DNA of 64,000 nt from Allocoprobacillus sp002160865 (GTDB taxonomy: Bacteria > Bacillota_I > Bacilli_A > Erysipelotrichales > Coprobacillaceae): contig NZ_AP031415.1 in NCBI RefSeq assembly GCF_042850985.1, positions 682,001 through 746,000 of the forward strand. The letters run 5' to 3'. The number at the start of each line of letters is the position of its first letter. Within the stretch, counting starts at the first letter, position 1. The notes under the pieces were generated by a model, which was not told the origin of the DNA, ran no database searches, and worked only from the letters and a program-made list of their open reading frames with translations. The translations under genes and the position numbers were made by a program. Positions 1 to 8,336 of this stretch are shown piece by piece.

Positions 1-11
1 GTCATTGCCAT
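1..11 (-). CDS. Start of an unknown protein (cut by window edge)
   Basis: Only the first codons (ATG GCA ATG..., Met-Ala-Met) are in the window, reading off the left edge on the minus strand. The start is supported by a strong GGAGG at 21-25, nine bases upstream, and an extended -10 (TGGTATAAT, minus strand) at 40-48. Product cannot be inferred. Confidence 0.6.
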
Positions 12-39
12 AATATTTTACCTCCAAATATGCATTTAC

Positions 40-48
40 ATTATACCA
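40..48 (-). promoter_or_regulatory. Extended -10 promoter of the left-edge gene
   Basis: Minus-strand TGG followed by a perfect TATAAT. The matching -35 region (63-68) is poor, as is common when the TGn extension is present. A start near position 33 would give a leader of about 22 bases, beginning with the GCATATTTGG stretch that overlaps the ribosome binding site. Confidence 0.5.
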
Positions 49-67
49 TATTTTCATGATATAGTGG

Positions 68-127
68 TAAAATAAAAAGTCGTGGAGCCTCAAAATTTGC
101 ATATTTGGAACGAAGTCATCCACGACA
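68..127 (-). ncRNA. Candidate small RNA or leader ending in a terminator
   Basis: On the minus strand an extended -10 (TGGTATTAT, 134-142) would start a transcript near 127. The RNA has an 8-bp closing stem, GTCGTGGA (119-126) with TCCACGAC (79-86), followed at once by TTTTTATTTT, a classic intrinsic terminator end. The roughly 32-base loop contains TCCAAATATGCA (98-109), exactly complementary to TGCATATTTGGA (23-34), which includes the start of the ribosome binding site of the next gene on the same strand. It could be a trans-acting RNA or a cis leader that folds back. I recognise no known family; expression is inferred. Confidence 0.45.
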
Positions 128-156
128 ATAGATATAATACCATATATTTTTCTATT

Positions 157-196
157 TGAAAACTAAAAGCTGTTGACTTTTTACTTTGTCAACAGC
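157..196 (-). terminator. Rho-independent terminator of trpS
   Basis: Minus-strand stem GCTGTTGAC/GTCAACAGC (9 bp, arms 188-196 and 169-177, 10-base loop) followed by TTTTAGTTTT. Lies 26 bases beyond the trpS stop codon. Confidence 0.8.
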
Positions 197-200
197 CTGA

Positions 201-220
201 AAGCAAACCGAAGTTTGCTT
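201..220. other. 8-bp hairpin with UUCG/CGAA tetraloop after trpS
   Basis: Perfect inverted repeat AAGCAAAC/GTTTGCTT around four bases, reading TTCG on the minus strand. It sits between the trpS stop and its terminator. The T-rich tail is on the plus-strand side (TTTTTATCTTTTT), so it could stop antisense transcription entering trpS, or protect the trpS mRNA 3' end. Confidence 0.5.
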
Positions 221-221
221 T

Positions 222-1211
222 TTATCTTTTTCTAATTGTAATACCAATTTTTCGTTCAACCTTTGCCAATTTCTTTCTGGCAATGATTCTGGCTTTTTGA
301 GCGCCTTTTTCTAAGACATCATCTAAATAAGAACCACTCATGATTTCATGATAACGTGTCTGAATCTTTTCAAGTTCTTCACCTAAGACTTCAGCTAAAT
401 CATTTTTAAATTCGCCATAACCTTTTCCATCATACTGTTTTTCTAAATCAGCAATAGAACGATTTACAAGGATGGAATAGATTTCTAGTAAATTAGAAAT
501 ACCAGGTTTATTTTCAGGATCATAGTGAATATGTCCATCACTGTCCGTTACAGCTGATTTGATTTTCTTTTTAGAAACTTGAATATCATCCAAGATATAA
601 ATTGTTCCCTTTCCAATCTCATCAGACTTTGACATCTTCTTTGTTGGATTTTGTAAATCCATGATACGTCCACCCACTTTTGTGACTAAAGGTTCAGGAA
701 TTTTAAATGTTTCACTATAACGTGAATTAAATCTTTCTGCAATATCACGACATAATTCTACATGTTGTTTTTGATCTTCACCAACAGGAACATAATCTGG
801 ATCATACATTAAAATATCTGCGTTCATTAATGAAGGATAGTTAAAAATACCTGCACCAATGACTTCGTTTTTTGCTTTTTTATCTTTGTATTGAGTCATA
901 CGAGAAAGTTCACCCATAGAAACCATACAACCTAAATACCATCCTAGTTGAGCATGTTCTAAAACATCGGATTGTAAAAATAAAGTCACTTTTTCTGGGT
1001 CTAATCCAGCAGCAATATATAATGCAATTAAATCTCTTGTATTTTGACGTAAGTCAGCTGGTTTTTGATAAATTGTCATTGAATGAAGATTCGCAATAAA
1101 AATATACATTTCATATTCATCCTGATAAGACACAAATGGTTTAATAGCACCAATATAATTGCCTAAAGTCACACGACCTGTTGGTTTAATTCCACTTAAC
1201 ATTCTTTTCAT
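222..1211 (-). CDS. trpS: Tryptophanyl-tRNA synthetase
   Basis: Class I aminoacyl-tRNA synthetase, charging tRNA-Trp with tryptophan in the cytoplasm. 329 residues, the usual bacterial TrpRS size. The N-terminus has KPTGRVTLGNYIGA (the family's HIGH-like region) and the KMSKS loop is intact (KKMSKSDEIGKG). I chose the start at MKRMLSG because GGAAGG lies eight bases upstream; an in-frame Met 11 codons earlier lies inside the T-box terminator region. Monocistronic, with its own terminator. Regulated by the T-box leader just upstream, so transcription should read through when uncharged tRNA-Trp accumulates. Confidence 0.97.
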   Translation of the reverse strand: MKRMLSGIKPTGRVTLGNYIGAIKPFVSYQDEYEMYIFIANLHSMTIYQKPADLRQNTRDLIALYIAAGLDPEKVTLFLQSDVLEHAQLGWYLGCMVSMGELSRMTQYKDKKAKNEVIGAGIFNYPSLMNADILMYDPDYVPVGEDQKQHVELCRDIAERFNSRYSETFKIPEPLVTKVGGRIMDLQNPTKKMSKSDEIGKGTIYILDDIQVSKKKIKSAVTDSDGHIHYDPENKPGISNLLEIYSILVNRSIADLEKQYDGKGYGEFKNDLAEVLGEELEKIQTRYHEIMSGSYLDDVLEKGAQKARIIARKKLAKVERKIGITIRKR

Positions 1212-1231
1212 ATATAAACCTTCCTTTCTCA

Positions 1232-1446
1232 TAAAAAAAGCGTCCTTTAAAAAGGACGTTATAACGCGGTACCACCTTTATTCATATCTACCGATATGCA
1301 CTCTTGTCTTAACGCAACAAACGAAAAATGACTGATGCCATTTTTAGCTCCAGAATCCCAATTCATTATCGTTCATGGACTGTTTTCATCAACCACAGAC
1401 TTTCTAAAACATGAAGTGATAACTACTCCATTCCTTCATTGCTGTA
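1232..1446 (-). promoter_or_regulatory. T-box riboswitch (tRNA-Trp) of trpS
   Basis: The minus-strand leader contains the T-box antiterminator signature AAAGGTGGTACCGCG (1265-1279). It is followed by a terminator hairpin, CGTCCTTT/AAAGGACG (1241-1258), with a run of T before the trpS ribosome binding site. A plausible specifier TGG (Trp codon, plus positions 1358-1360) lies in GAATTGGGATTC, as expected for trpS. Uncharged tRNA-Trp should pair through its anticodon and its 3' end to stabilise the antiterminator. The specifier assignment is by eye. Confidence 0.92.
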
Positions 1447-1451
1447 AGGTT

Positions 1452-1480
1452 ATTATAGAACGGTCAAGATGTAAAATCAA
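1452..1480 (-). promoter_or_regulatory. Promoter of the trpS T-box transcript
   Basis: Minus strand: -35 TTGATT (1475-1480), 17-base spacer, -10 TATAAT (1452-1457), placing the start at about 1445 at the head of the T-box leader. Confidence 0.7.
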
Positions 1481-1521
1481 TAGAATCATAAAAAATAATT
1501 TCATAATTGATAAAAATGATG

Positions 1522-1527
1522 TATAAT
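1522..1527 (+). promoter_or_regulatory. -10 box of spx
   Basis: TATAAT 23 bases before the spx start codon. The -35 (TTTCAT, 1499-1504, 17-base spacing) is weak. It is divergent from the trpS promoter. Confidence 0.45.
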
Positions 1528-1549
1528 GATGAAGCAAGGAGATGATGTA

Positions 1550-2005
1550 ATGATTCGAATTTATACTGCACCAAGTTGTGCTTCATGTCGTAAGGTCAAA
1601 GCATGGTTAAAAGAACATCAGATTCCTTATGTAGAAAAGAATATTTTTTCTACATTACTACGTGAAACTGAGTTAAAAGAACTTCTAGAAAGAAGTGAAA
1701 ATGGAACAGATGATATTATATCTAAAAGATCTAAGATTATTAAAGAAAATAAAATAGATATAGATGAGATGTCTATTAACGAATTGATTCATTTTATTCA
1801 AAAGAATCCATCTATACTGAAAAGACCTATTATCATTGATGAAAGACGTTTTCAAGTGGGTTATAATGCTGAAGAAATTCGTGCTTTTATTCCTCGTGAG
1901 TTGCGTCGTTTACAGGAATGCAGTAATAGTGATTTCTGTCCTCAATTTACGGATATTAAAGAACAGTATTATCAAGATCATCAATGTAAAGATGGTTGTG
2001 AATAG
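1550..2005 (+). CDS. spx: Spx/ArsC-family redox regulator
   Basis: Thioredoxin-fold protein of the ArsC/Spx family, 151 residues. In Firmicutes, Spx binds the RNA polymerase alpha C-terminal domain and redirects transcription under disulfide stress. The redox switch CxxC is intact (APSCASCRK, Cys10 and Cys13), and the family's C-terminal part is present (KRPIIIDERRFQVGYNAEEIRAF, quoted here only as a landmark near residues 97-115). Start chosen at MIRIYTA, with AAGGAG ten bases upstream, rather than an in-frame Met eight codons earlier. It has a Cys-rich C-terminus (CSNSDFC...CKDGC), which is longer than in B. subtilis Spx. It could instead be an Spx paralogue (MgsR type). Confidence 0.88.
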   Translation: MIRIYTAPSCASCRKVKAWLKEHQIPYVEKNIFSTLLRETELKELLERSENGTDDIISKRSKIIKENKIDIDEMSINELIHFIQKNPSILKRPIIIDERRFQVGYNAEEIRAFIPRELRRLQECSNSDFCPQFTDIKEQYYQDHQCKDGCE

Positions 2006-2012
2006 TTTGAAG

Positions 2013-2041
2013 TCGTTTCTATATAGAAACGATTTTTATTT
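2013..2041 (+). terminator. Terminator of spx
   Basis: Perfect 20-base palindrome (2013-2032, arms TCGTTTCTAT/ATAGAAACGA) followed by TTTTTATTTT. Confidence 0.85.
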
Positions 2042-2058
2042 TATAGTTTTTTTAAAAG

Positions 2059-2067
2059 TGGTATAAT
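2059..2067 (+). promoter_or_regulatory. Extended -10 promoter of the EAL gene
   Basis: TGGTATAAT about 30 bases before the start codon; no good -35. Confidence 0.5.
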
Positions 2068-2097
2068 ATGATGGAATATAAGCAAGGAGGACTAACA

Positions 2098-4371
2098 ATG
2101 ATGAAAGATGTATTTGAAAGAAGAATTAGAAAAATGATGATTGTTGTTTTTGTTATTGCTGTGAGTCTTCTTTGTGTATCCGTATCTTTACGTATTCATT
2201 TAAATAATATTGTAGAAGATAATAAAGTGCATCAAATCGAAGATGAGATTGATAAAGATATGAGTATTCTCCAACAACAAATTGATAATGATTTTCAGAT
2301 TTTAGATTCATTTGCCAGTGTTTTAAAAATGGAAAACATTGTGGATAATCCACAATTTCCACAAGTTTTATCAGATGCTAATGAACAAAATGATTTTACA
2401 ACCATGATGTATTTTGATGAATCAAAAGAAGGTGTTATTGCCAATTCAGATAATGAGGTTAAAGAACATCAATCATTATCTATGATTCAACAAGAAATTC
2501 AAGAGATTGTTGCGGATGGTTTTGTTGGAAAAAGAACGATTTCTGATATTTTTAAAAGTCGTATTTCACAAAAACATGTTTATGCTTATGGTATACCTAT
2601 TTATCAAAAAGGCCATGTTGTTGGGGTTTTACTGGCTACTAAAAATGTTGAAATATGGATGGATGCAGGAGCTGGTACTGGTGTTTTAGGTGGTGACACT
2701 TATGCTTATCTGGTGGATGAAGATGGTCAAATTCTTGTCAATTCTCAGTATGATTTATTTCATCAGACAACTCTTTTTGCATCACCTTTTTTCCAACAAA
2801 AAGATTATCATGAATTAGAAGATGCATTACAGATGCAGCATGATTTTACACATTCTTTTCAATATGAGGGACAATCTTATCATGGTGTATTAAAGCCTTT
2901 AGGCATTAATAACTGGTATATTTATAGTGTTAATATGATTGATGATTCGCATTTATTTACAAATGAAAATATGCGTATTGTTGGTTTGATTTTTCTATTT
3001 ATGGTGGGATTATTTGTTGCTTTATTGATTCTTGGTTATCGTTTCATGTTGAAAAATAATCGTGAATTGAAGCATTTTGCTTATTATGATTCTTTAACAG
3101 GAGTATATAACTATTCTTATTTTGTATCTTTAGGAAAGGAAATATTTAAAGAACAACCTTATTGTAGTGTAGCTGTATTGAATATTAGACAGTTTAAGTT
3201 TTTTAATGAAATTTTTGGTCATGAACAAGGAGATCAGTTATTGATTTATGAAAGAAATGTGATTCAAAAACATTTAAAAGAGGGAGAGTTTTTCTGTCGA
3301 GATAGGGCTGATCAGTTTTATATTTATTTAAAAGATACACAAAAGGATATCTTACAAAAAAGAATTGAAAATATCATGTCTGAAATTATTCAATATGTGG
3401 ATTTGTTACATACAAATTATCAGTTAAAGATTCATTGTGGAGTGGCTATTTCCAGCTTGGAATTTATTGTGGATGATTCTTTTGATAGTTTAATGGTTCG
3501 TGTTATGTTTGCTTTAGCAAAGGCAAAAGAAAGCATTTTAACGAATATCTGGTTTTATGATATTGAATTGCATGAACAGGAAAAAATGGATAATTATGTT
3601 GAAAGTCATATGGATCAGGCTTTAAAAGATGGTGAATTTCAGCTTTATTTACAGCCTAAAATAGATTTAAAAGATGGAACGTTAAAAAGCAGTGAAGCAC
3701 TGGTAAGATGGCAGACGCATGATGGAAGAATGTTGTTTCCAAATCAATTTATTCCTATTTTTGAAAACAGTGGTTTTTGTAAGAAGCTGGATTTATTTAT
3801 GTTTGAACAGGCATGTTTACAGCTGAGAAAATGGATGGATCAAGGCATAGCACCGATCGGTATTTCTGTTAATCAGTCTAAATTATTGTTTTATGAAGCT
3901 GATTATGTGGATTGTTTAAAACAGATTGTCAATAAATATCAAGTATCACCACAATTATTAACATTAGAGATATTGGAAGATTTGGTTGCTGATAATGTGA
4001 ATGAAGTCAATGATAAAATTCATTTATTACATCAGATTGGTTTTAGGGTTTCAATGGATGATTTTGGGAGTGGTTATTCTTCACTGAATATTTTAGGAAA
4101 ACTTCATATTGATGAATTGAAAGTTGATAGAGGATTTTTACAGGAAATTTTTGATAGTGATAATCAAAAAGCAAAGATTATTCTTGAAGAAGTTATTAAA
4201 CTAGCAAAAACATTAGCTATTTCTACGGTTGTTGAAGGTATTGAAACAAAGGAATATCATGATTTAATGAAATCATTTGGCTGTGATTTAGGACAAGGCT
4301 ATTATTATAGTCGACCAATCAGTCAGGAAGATTTTGATAAGCGTTATATGGAAGAAAGGAAGGAAAAATAG
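2098..4371 (+). CDS. Membrane c-di-GMP phosphodiesterase (sensor-degenerate GGDEF-EAL)
   Basis: 757 residues. TM helix near residues 9-30, an extracytoplasmic Cache-like sensor region (about 35-285), second TM near 290-315, a GGDEF-fold domain (about 325-480), and an EAL domain (about 505-750). The GGDEF signature is lost (RADQF in its place), so cyclase activity is unlikely; such domains often bind GTP as activators. The EAL domain retains SEALVRW, the Asn of SVNQS, LEILED, DDFGSGYSS, LKVDR, VVEGIET and GQGYYYSRP, so c-di-GMP hydrolysis is expected. Start chosen at ATG 2098 behind AAGGAGG. The next gene begins two bases after the stop, so they are probably cotranscribed. Confidence 0.9.
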   Translation: MMKDVFERRIRKMMIVVFVIAVSLLCVSVSLRIHLNNIVEDNKVHQIEDEIDKDMSILQQQIDNDFQILDSFASVLKMENIVDNPQFPQVLSDANEQNDFTTMMYFDESKEGVIANSDNEVKEHQSLSMIQQEIQEIVADGFVGKRTISDIFKSRISQKHVYAYGIPIYQKGHVVGVLLATKNVEIWMDAGAGTGVLGGDTYAYLVDEDGQILVNSQYDLFHQTTLFASPFFQQKDYHELEDALQMQHDFTHSFQYEGQSYHGVLKPLGINNWYIYSVNMIDDSHLFTNENMRIVGLIFLFMVGLFVALLILGYRFMLKNNRELKHFAYYDSLTGVYNYSYFVSLGKEIFKEQPYCSVAVLNIRQFKFFNEIFGHEQGDQLLIYERNVIQKHLKEGEFFCRDRADQFYIYLKDTQKDILQKRIENIMSEIIQYVDLLHTNYQLKIHCGVAISSLEFIVDDSFDSLMVRVMFALAKAKESILTNIWFYDIELHEQEKMDNYVESHMDQALKDGEFQLYLQPKIDLKDGTLKSSEALVRWQTHDGRMLFPNQFIPIFENSGFCKKLDLFMFEQACLQLRKWMDQGIAPIGISVNQSKLLFYEADYVDCLKQIVNKYQVSPQLLTLEILEDLVADNVNEVNDKIHLLHQIGFRVSMDDFGSGYSSLNILGKLHIDELKVDRGFLQEIFDSDNQKAKIILEEVIKLAKTLAISTVVEGIETKEYHDLMKSFGCDLGQGYYYSRPISQEDFDKRYMEERKEK

Positions 4372-4373
4372 AG

Positions 4374-5336
4374 ATGTGGGGTATGATTGCGACATGGCGC
4401 ATGGCTAAAGAAGGATTAGAAATAGCACAAGATATTTTGAGTCATCATGGAGATGCTGGGGATGCTATTGAAAAGGCTATACAGGCAGTAGAAGACTTTC
4501 CTTATTATAAATCTGTCGGTTATGGGGGATTGCCTAATGAGGAAATGGAAGTAGAATTAGATGCGGCTTATATGGATGGGAACACTTTAAGTGTCGGAGC
4601 TATTGGAGCTATCAAAGATTTTGCTAATCCTATTTCCATTGCCAGACGTTTATCTCATGAAAAAGTCAACTGTATTCTGGTGGGAGAAGGGGCAGAAAAA
4701 TTTGCCCATAAAGAAGGCTTTGAACGTAAGAATATGTTGACAGATCGTGCGAAGATTCATTATCGTCGTCGTATCAAAGAGTCATCACAGCAACTTAAAC
4801 CTTATACTGGACATGATACTGTAGGTATGGTTTGTTTGGATGAAACAGGAAAAATGACTGCAGCGACATCGACAAGTGGATTATTTATGAAGAAAAAGGG
4901 TAGAATTGGTGATTCTCCTATCATTGGTTCTGGTTTTTATGTTGATTCTGATATTGGTGGTGCCAGTGCAACAGGTTTAGGAGAAGATTTGATGAAAGGT
5001 TGTATTTCTTATGAAATTGTTCAACTCATGGCAAAAGGAATGCATCCTCAACAGGCATGTGAAAAAGCTGTTTTTGATTTAGAAGCAAAATTAAAACAAC
5101 GACGTGGTGAGGCAGGAGATTTATCTGTTGTAGCGATGAATCATCGAGGAGAATTTGGAGTCGCTACTAACATTGATGTTTTTTCATTTGTTGTCTGTCT
5201 GCCTCAACAGTCACCTATTGTGTATTTAGTTGAACGTCAAGGAAATCAATGTGTTTATGCTCCTGCCAGTCAACAATGGATGGATGAGTATATGCATACA
5301 CGTATGGTACCGTTGACAGAAAGTGAGGATGAATAA
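4374..5336 (+). CDS. N4-(beta-N-acetylglucosaminyl)-L-asparaginase (glycosylasparaginase)
   Basis: Ntn-hydrolase of the glycosylasparaginase family, 320 residues, which cleaves the GlcNAc-Asn bond of N-linked glycopeptides. The self-processing site GHDTVGMV is present; Thr149 should become the N-terminal nucleophile after cleavage at Asp148-Thr149. Downstream landmarks DSPIIGSGFYVD and GGASATGLGED match the beta-subunit region of the family. No signal peptide, so it would act on imported glycoasparagine. It starts two bases after the EAL gene and its stop overlaps the cutC start (TAATG). A role in scavenging host or dietary glycoasparagine in the gut is inference. Confidence 0.9.
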   Translation: MWGMIATWRMAKEGLEIAQDILSHHGDAGDAIEKAIQAVEDFPYYKSVGYGGLPNEEMEVELDAAYMDGNTLSVGAIGAIKDFANPISIARRLSHEKVNCILVGEGAEKFAHKEGFERKNMLTDRAKIHYRRRIKESSQQLKPYTGHDTVGMVCLDETGKMTAATSTSGLFMKKKGRIGDSPIIGSGFYVDSDIGGASATGLGEDLMKGCISYEIVQLMAKGMHPQQACEKAVFDLEAKLKQRRGEAGDLSVVAMNHRGEFGVATNIDVFSFVVCLPQQSPIVYLVERQGNQCVYAPASQQWMDEYMHTRMVPLTESEDE

Positions 5337-6091
5337 TGAAACCGATTGTGGAAATTTGTTGTGGCAGCTACAGTGATGCTTTATCAGCTGCTCATGCAGG
5401 AGCAACACGTATTGAATTAAATAGCGCTTTATCTTTAGGTGGTCTGACACCATCACTGGCAACATTAATCAAGGTCAAACAGGACACATCTTTAAAAGTT
5501 ATTGCGATGGTTCGACCAAGAGGAGCAGGATTTTGTTATAGTGATGAAGAATACGAAATCATGAAAGAAGATGCGAAGATCATGCTGGATCATGGTGTCG
5601 ATGGTTTAGCTTTTGGCTTTTTAGATAAACAGGGAATGATAGATGAAAAACGTACTTTAGAATTTGTGCAGTTGATTCATCGTTATCATAAGGAAGCTGT
5701 ATTTCATCGTGCTTTTGACTGTGTCAATGATCCTTTTCAAGCGATTGAAAAACTGATTGATCTGCAAGTGGATCGTGTTTTAACGAGTGGATTAAAATCT
5801 AAAGCCATTGAGTCTGTGGAACTTTTATCTAAACTTCAACAACAATATGGAAATCAAATAGAAATATTAGTGGGTAGTGGTGTGAATAAGGAGAATGTGC
5901 TAGAAATCTTAGATAAAACAAAAGTTCATCAGGTGCATAGTTCTTGTAAAGATTGGATTGAAGATGTTACAACATCTATGCATGATGTTTCTTTTGCTTA
6001 TGCTCCATTTCCTCATGAAAATGATTATGAAATCGTCAGTGAAGAATTGGTGAAAACACTTCTTGATGTTATAAAAAGCAGTCATTTTTGA
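5336..6091 (+). CDS. cutC: CutC family protein
   Basis: TIM-barrel protein of the copper homeostasis CutC family, 251 residues, with the characteristic N-terminus (VEICCGSYSDALSAAHAGA, RIELNS, LGGLTPS) and VIAMVRPRGAGFCY. The copper role of the family is weakly supported; the name is by homology only. It overlaps the glycosylasparaginase stop by one base, so it belongs to the same transcript. Its last codons lie inside a hairpin shared with the convergent CYTH gene. Confidence 0.92.
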   Translation: MKPIVEICCGSYSDALSAAHAGATRIELNSALSLGGLTPSLATLIKVKQDTSLKVIAMVRPRGAGFCYSDEEYEIMKEDAKIMLDHGVDGLAFGFLDKQGMIDEKRTLEFVQLIHRYHKEAVFHRAFDCVNDPFQAIEKLIDLQVDRVLTSGLKSKAIESVELLSKLQQQYGNQIEILVGSGVNKENVLEILDKTKVHQVHSSCKDWIEDVTTSMHDVSFAYAPFPHENDYEIVSEELVKTLLDVIKSSHF

Positions 6092-6102
6092 TGACTGCTT
6101 TT
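6074..6102. terminator. Bidirectional terminator shared by cutC and the CYTH gene
   Basis: Stem AAAAGCAGTCAT/ATGACTGCTTTT (12 bp, loop of five), with A/T runs on both sides. Both stop codons (TGA 6089-6091 plus, and the minus-strand stop at 6082-6084) fall inside the hairpin. Confidence 0.85.
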
Positions 6103-6660
6103 AAGATACGCTTCAAAGGCACGTGTGACTTTACTTGGACAATTGTGAGTATATTGTAAATGATAAGGTTCAATGATTTTAAGAAATTGTTGATAACCTT
6201 TTTTTTCATGATGAACTTCAAATTCTAATTCATAATCATGTTGATGCAGATAAGTATTTTCATCTAATGATAGTGTTCCTTCTGGTAAAAGAATATCATA
6301 ACGATGGGTTGTAAGAGAGAAAAGATGAGCCAATTCATGAAGGGGAATTCCTTCTTGTTCGAGGATATCCGTTATTTCATTTTTTAATTGAAATTGAAAA
6401 AATAAATCTTTTTCTTTCTTGGTAAGAGGAATATTTGTTTCTAATTGATGATTTTGATAAGGTCTTTTGAGTGTGAGTTCATATTGATTGTTTTTTGTAC
6501 GAATGCGTAACATATATTTTTTTTGTGATAATAAGGGATGGGTAAAATAATCATTTGTCTGGATATAATCTTTTGTGATGGCATCATGATAATCTTCTAA
6601 AATTTGATTAAAAATTTGATGTGTTAATAAGATTTTGTATTCTATTTCTAATTGTTGCAT
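6082..6660 (-). CDS. CYTH domain protein (triphosphate tunnel metalloenzyme fold)
   Basis: 192 residues. It begins with the diagnostic ExExK motif (LEIEYKI, Glu5-Glu7-Lys9) and has alternating basic/acidic strands (MLRIRT, YELTLKRP, LSLDENTY, ELEFEVHH) typical of the tunnel that binds triphosphates. Family members hydrolyse thiamine triphosphate or tripolyphosphate, or have no known substrate; this one resembles the YjbK group of Firmicutes. It is divergent from nadK, which often neighbours yjbK-like genes, and convergent and overlapping by ten bases with cutC. Confidence 0.85.
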   Translation of the reverse strand: MQQLEIEYKILLTHQIFNQILEDYHDAITKDYIQTNDYFTHPLLSQKKYMLRIRTKNNQYELTLKRPYQNHQLETNIPLTKKEKDLFFQFQLKNEITDILEQEGIPLHELAHLFSLTTHRYDILLPEGTLSLDENTYLHQHDYELEFEVHHEKKGYQQFLKIIEPYHLQYTHNCPSKVTRAFEAYLKSSHQK

Positions 6661-6741
6661 AAAAAATCACCTCACCTTATTTTATCTTGTATTGCATTCC
6701 ATTGCAATTTTTATATAATATAATGCATAGGTGGTGAAGTT

Positions 6742-7518
6742 ATGAAAACATATGCAATTGTCTGTAAACAAGATCAGGAATCCATCATCTTGAGTGAAAA
6801 AATCAAATCAGAACTCAATACTTTTTTAACATATGAAGAAATCAGTCCAGATATGGTGATTAGTATTGGTGGAGATGGAACGATGTTATATAGTGTTCAT
6901 AAATATATTCATATGCTAGAGCATGTTGCTTTTATTGGAATCCATACTGGAACATTGGGTTTTTTAACAGATTATCAGCGTGATGAATATCAGCAATTAA
7001 TAGCGGATATCAAAAAAGGTGAATATCATATTTATGAACGACATTTACTGGAAGTGACTTCTTTGCAAGGAAAATTTCTAGCTTTAAATGAAGTACGTGT
7101 TGAAAATAATCGCCGTTCACAGGTGATTGATGTCTATATTAATGATGATTGCTTTGAAACATTTAGAGGAAATGGACTTTGTGTTTCTACAGCTTCAGGT
7201 TCAACCGCATATAATAAATCATTAGGTGGAGCAGTTATTAATTCAGGAGCAGAACTGATGCAGTTAAGCGAGATTGCAGGAATTCATCATAATGCTTATC
7301 GTTCGTTGGGTTCATCTTTAATTTTAGATAAATCTCATACTATTCGTTTTCAATCTCAAAGCTATCAAGGGGCTATTTTAGGTATTGATCATCTTGTGGT
7401 TGATTTACAGGAACATGATTGTATCAGTATTAAGATGGCATCCAAGACCGCCCGTTTTCTACAATATAAACAAGTCCCTTTTACAAAACGTTTAAAGAGA
7501 GCTTATTTACGTTCATGA
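6742..7518 (+). CDS. nadK: NAD kinase
   Basis: Phosphorylates NAD to NADP in the cytoplasm. 258 residues, the compact Firmicute form. Landmarks: SIGGDGTMLYSVH (the GGDGT nucleotide-binding motif), GIHTGTLGFL, NEVRVENN, and GLCVSTASGSTAYNKSLGGA. A TATAAT lies about 25 bases before the ribosome binding site. It overlaps the next gene by four bases (ATGA), a common nadK-rluD-type arrangement in Firmicutes. Confidence 0.96.
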   Translation: MKTYAIVCKQDQESIILSEKIKSELNTFLTYEEISPDMVISIGGDGTMLYSVHKYIHMLEHVAFIGIHTGTLGFLTDYQRDEYQQLIADIKKGEYHIYERHLLEVTSLQGKFLALNEVRVENNRRSQVIDVYINDDCFETFRGNGLCVSTASGSTAYNKSLGGAVINSGAELMQLSEIAGIHHNAYRSLGSSLILDKSHTIRFQSQSYQGAILGIDHLVVDLQEHDCISIKMASKTARFLQYKQVPFTKRLKRAYLRS

Positions 7519-8336
7519 AACGTCAATGGTATATTTTAGATGTTATCGGTGTTGGTGATTTTCTTTTATCTCAAGGAATCAGTCAAAAGGCCATCAAAGA
7601 TATTAAGATGAAAGGGAAAATTCTGGTTAATGGAAAGCACCAGACAGTGCGTTATCTACTGCAGCCAGATGATGTTTTAACCATCTTTTATCCACCAGAA
7701 AATAATCAGTTGACACCAGTTGATATTCCATTAAAAATTATTTATGAAGATGATTACTTACTGGTTGTGGATAAACCAGCCGGGTTACCTTCCATTCCTA
7801 CAAGAAGGCATCCTCTTAATACTTTAGCCAATGCTTTAACTTATTATTATCAGCAGATTCATTTATCTTCAACCATACATTTAGTGAATCGTTTAGATAA
7901 GGATACAAGTGGTTTAATGATTGTAGCTAAATATCGTTATATTCATGATCGTATGATGAAGGATTTAGGACATATTGATCGATATTATCAAGCTCATGTT
8001 CAAGGTGTTATTGAAAATAATGGGACGATTCGTTTGCCGATTTATAAGGAACCATATATGATGAAACGTGTGATTGATTCACGAGGACAGGCAGCCTGTA
8101 CGCATTATTGGGTTCAAAATGTTCGTCGTGACTGTACTTTTGTAAGGTTTAAGCTGGAAACTGGACGAACACATCAAATTCGGGTACATATGGCGTCCAT
8201 TGGTCATCCTCTGGTTGGGGATTCACTTTATGGAGATGGTTTAGGCCATTTTGATTTAGATAGCTATAGACTGGGATTTATTCACCCTATTACAAAACAA
8301 ATCATAATGATTACAAAAAACAGATCTATTGAATGA
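7515..8336 (+). CDS. RluA-family 23S rRNA/tRNA pseudouridine synthase
   Basis: 273 residues. An N-terminal S4-like segment (about 14-60) is followed by the catalytic domain with VVDKPAGLPSIP and the RLDKDTSG motif, whose Asp is the catalytic nucleophile; the residue before it is Asn rather than the usual His (NRLDKDTSG). The GRTHQIRVHMASIGHPLVGD motif confirms the family. The target uridine cannot be told from sequence. Translationally coupled to nadK. Ends inside a bidirectional terminator shared with the convergent RodA gene. Confidence 0.93.
   Translation: MKRQWYILDVIGVGDFLLSQGISQKAIKDIKMKGKILVNGKHQTVRYLLQPDDVLTIFYPPENNQLTPVDIPLKIIYEDDYLLVVDKPAGLPSIPTRRHPLNTLANALTYYYQQIHLSSTIHLVNRLDKDTSGLMIVAKYRYIHDRMMKDLGHIDRYYQAHVQGVIENNGTIRLPIYKEPYMMKRVIDSRGQAACTHYWVQNVRRDCTFVRFKLETGRTHQIRVHMASIGHPLVGDSLYGDGLGHFDLDSYRLGFIHPITKQIIMITKNRSIE

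Noticed and set aside
1335..1526. A 63-codon plus-strand frame upstream of spx
   Set aside because: It lies antisense to the trpS T-box leader, has no ribosome binding site and no recognisable protein.
1836..2066. A 76-codon frame overlapping the end of spx
   Set aside because: It is in a different frame of spx, runs through the spx terminator and has no ribosome binding site.
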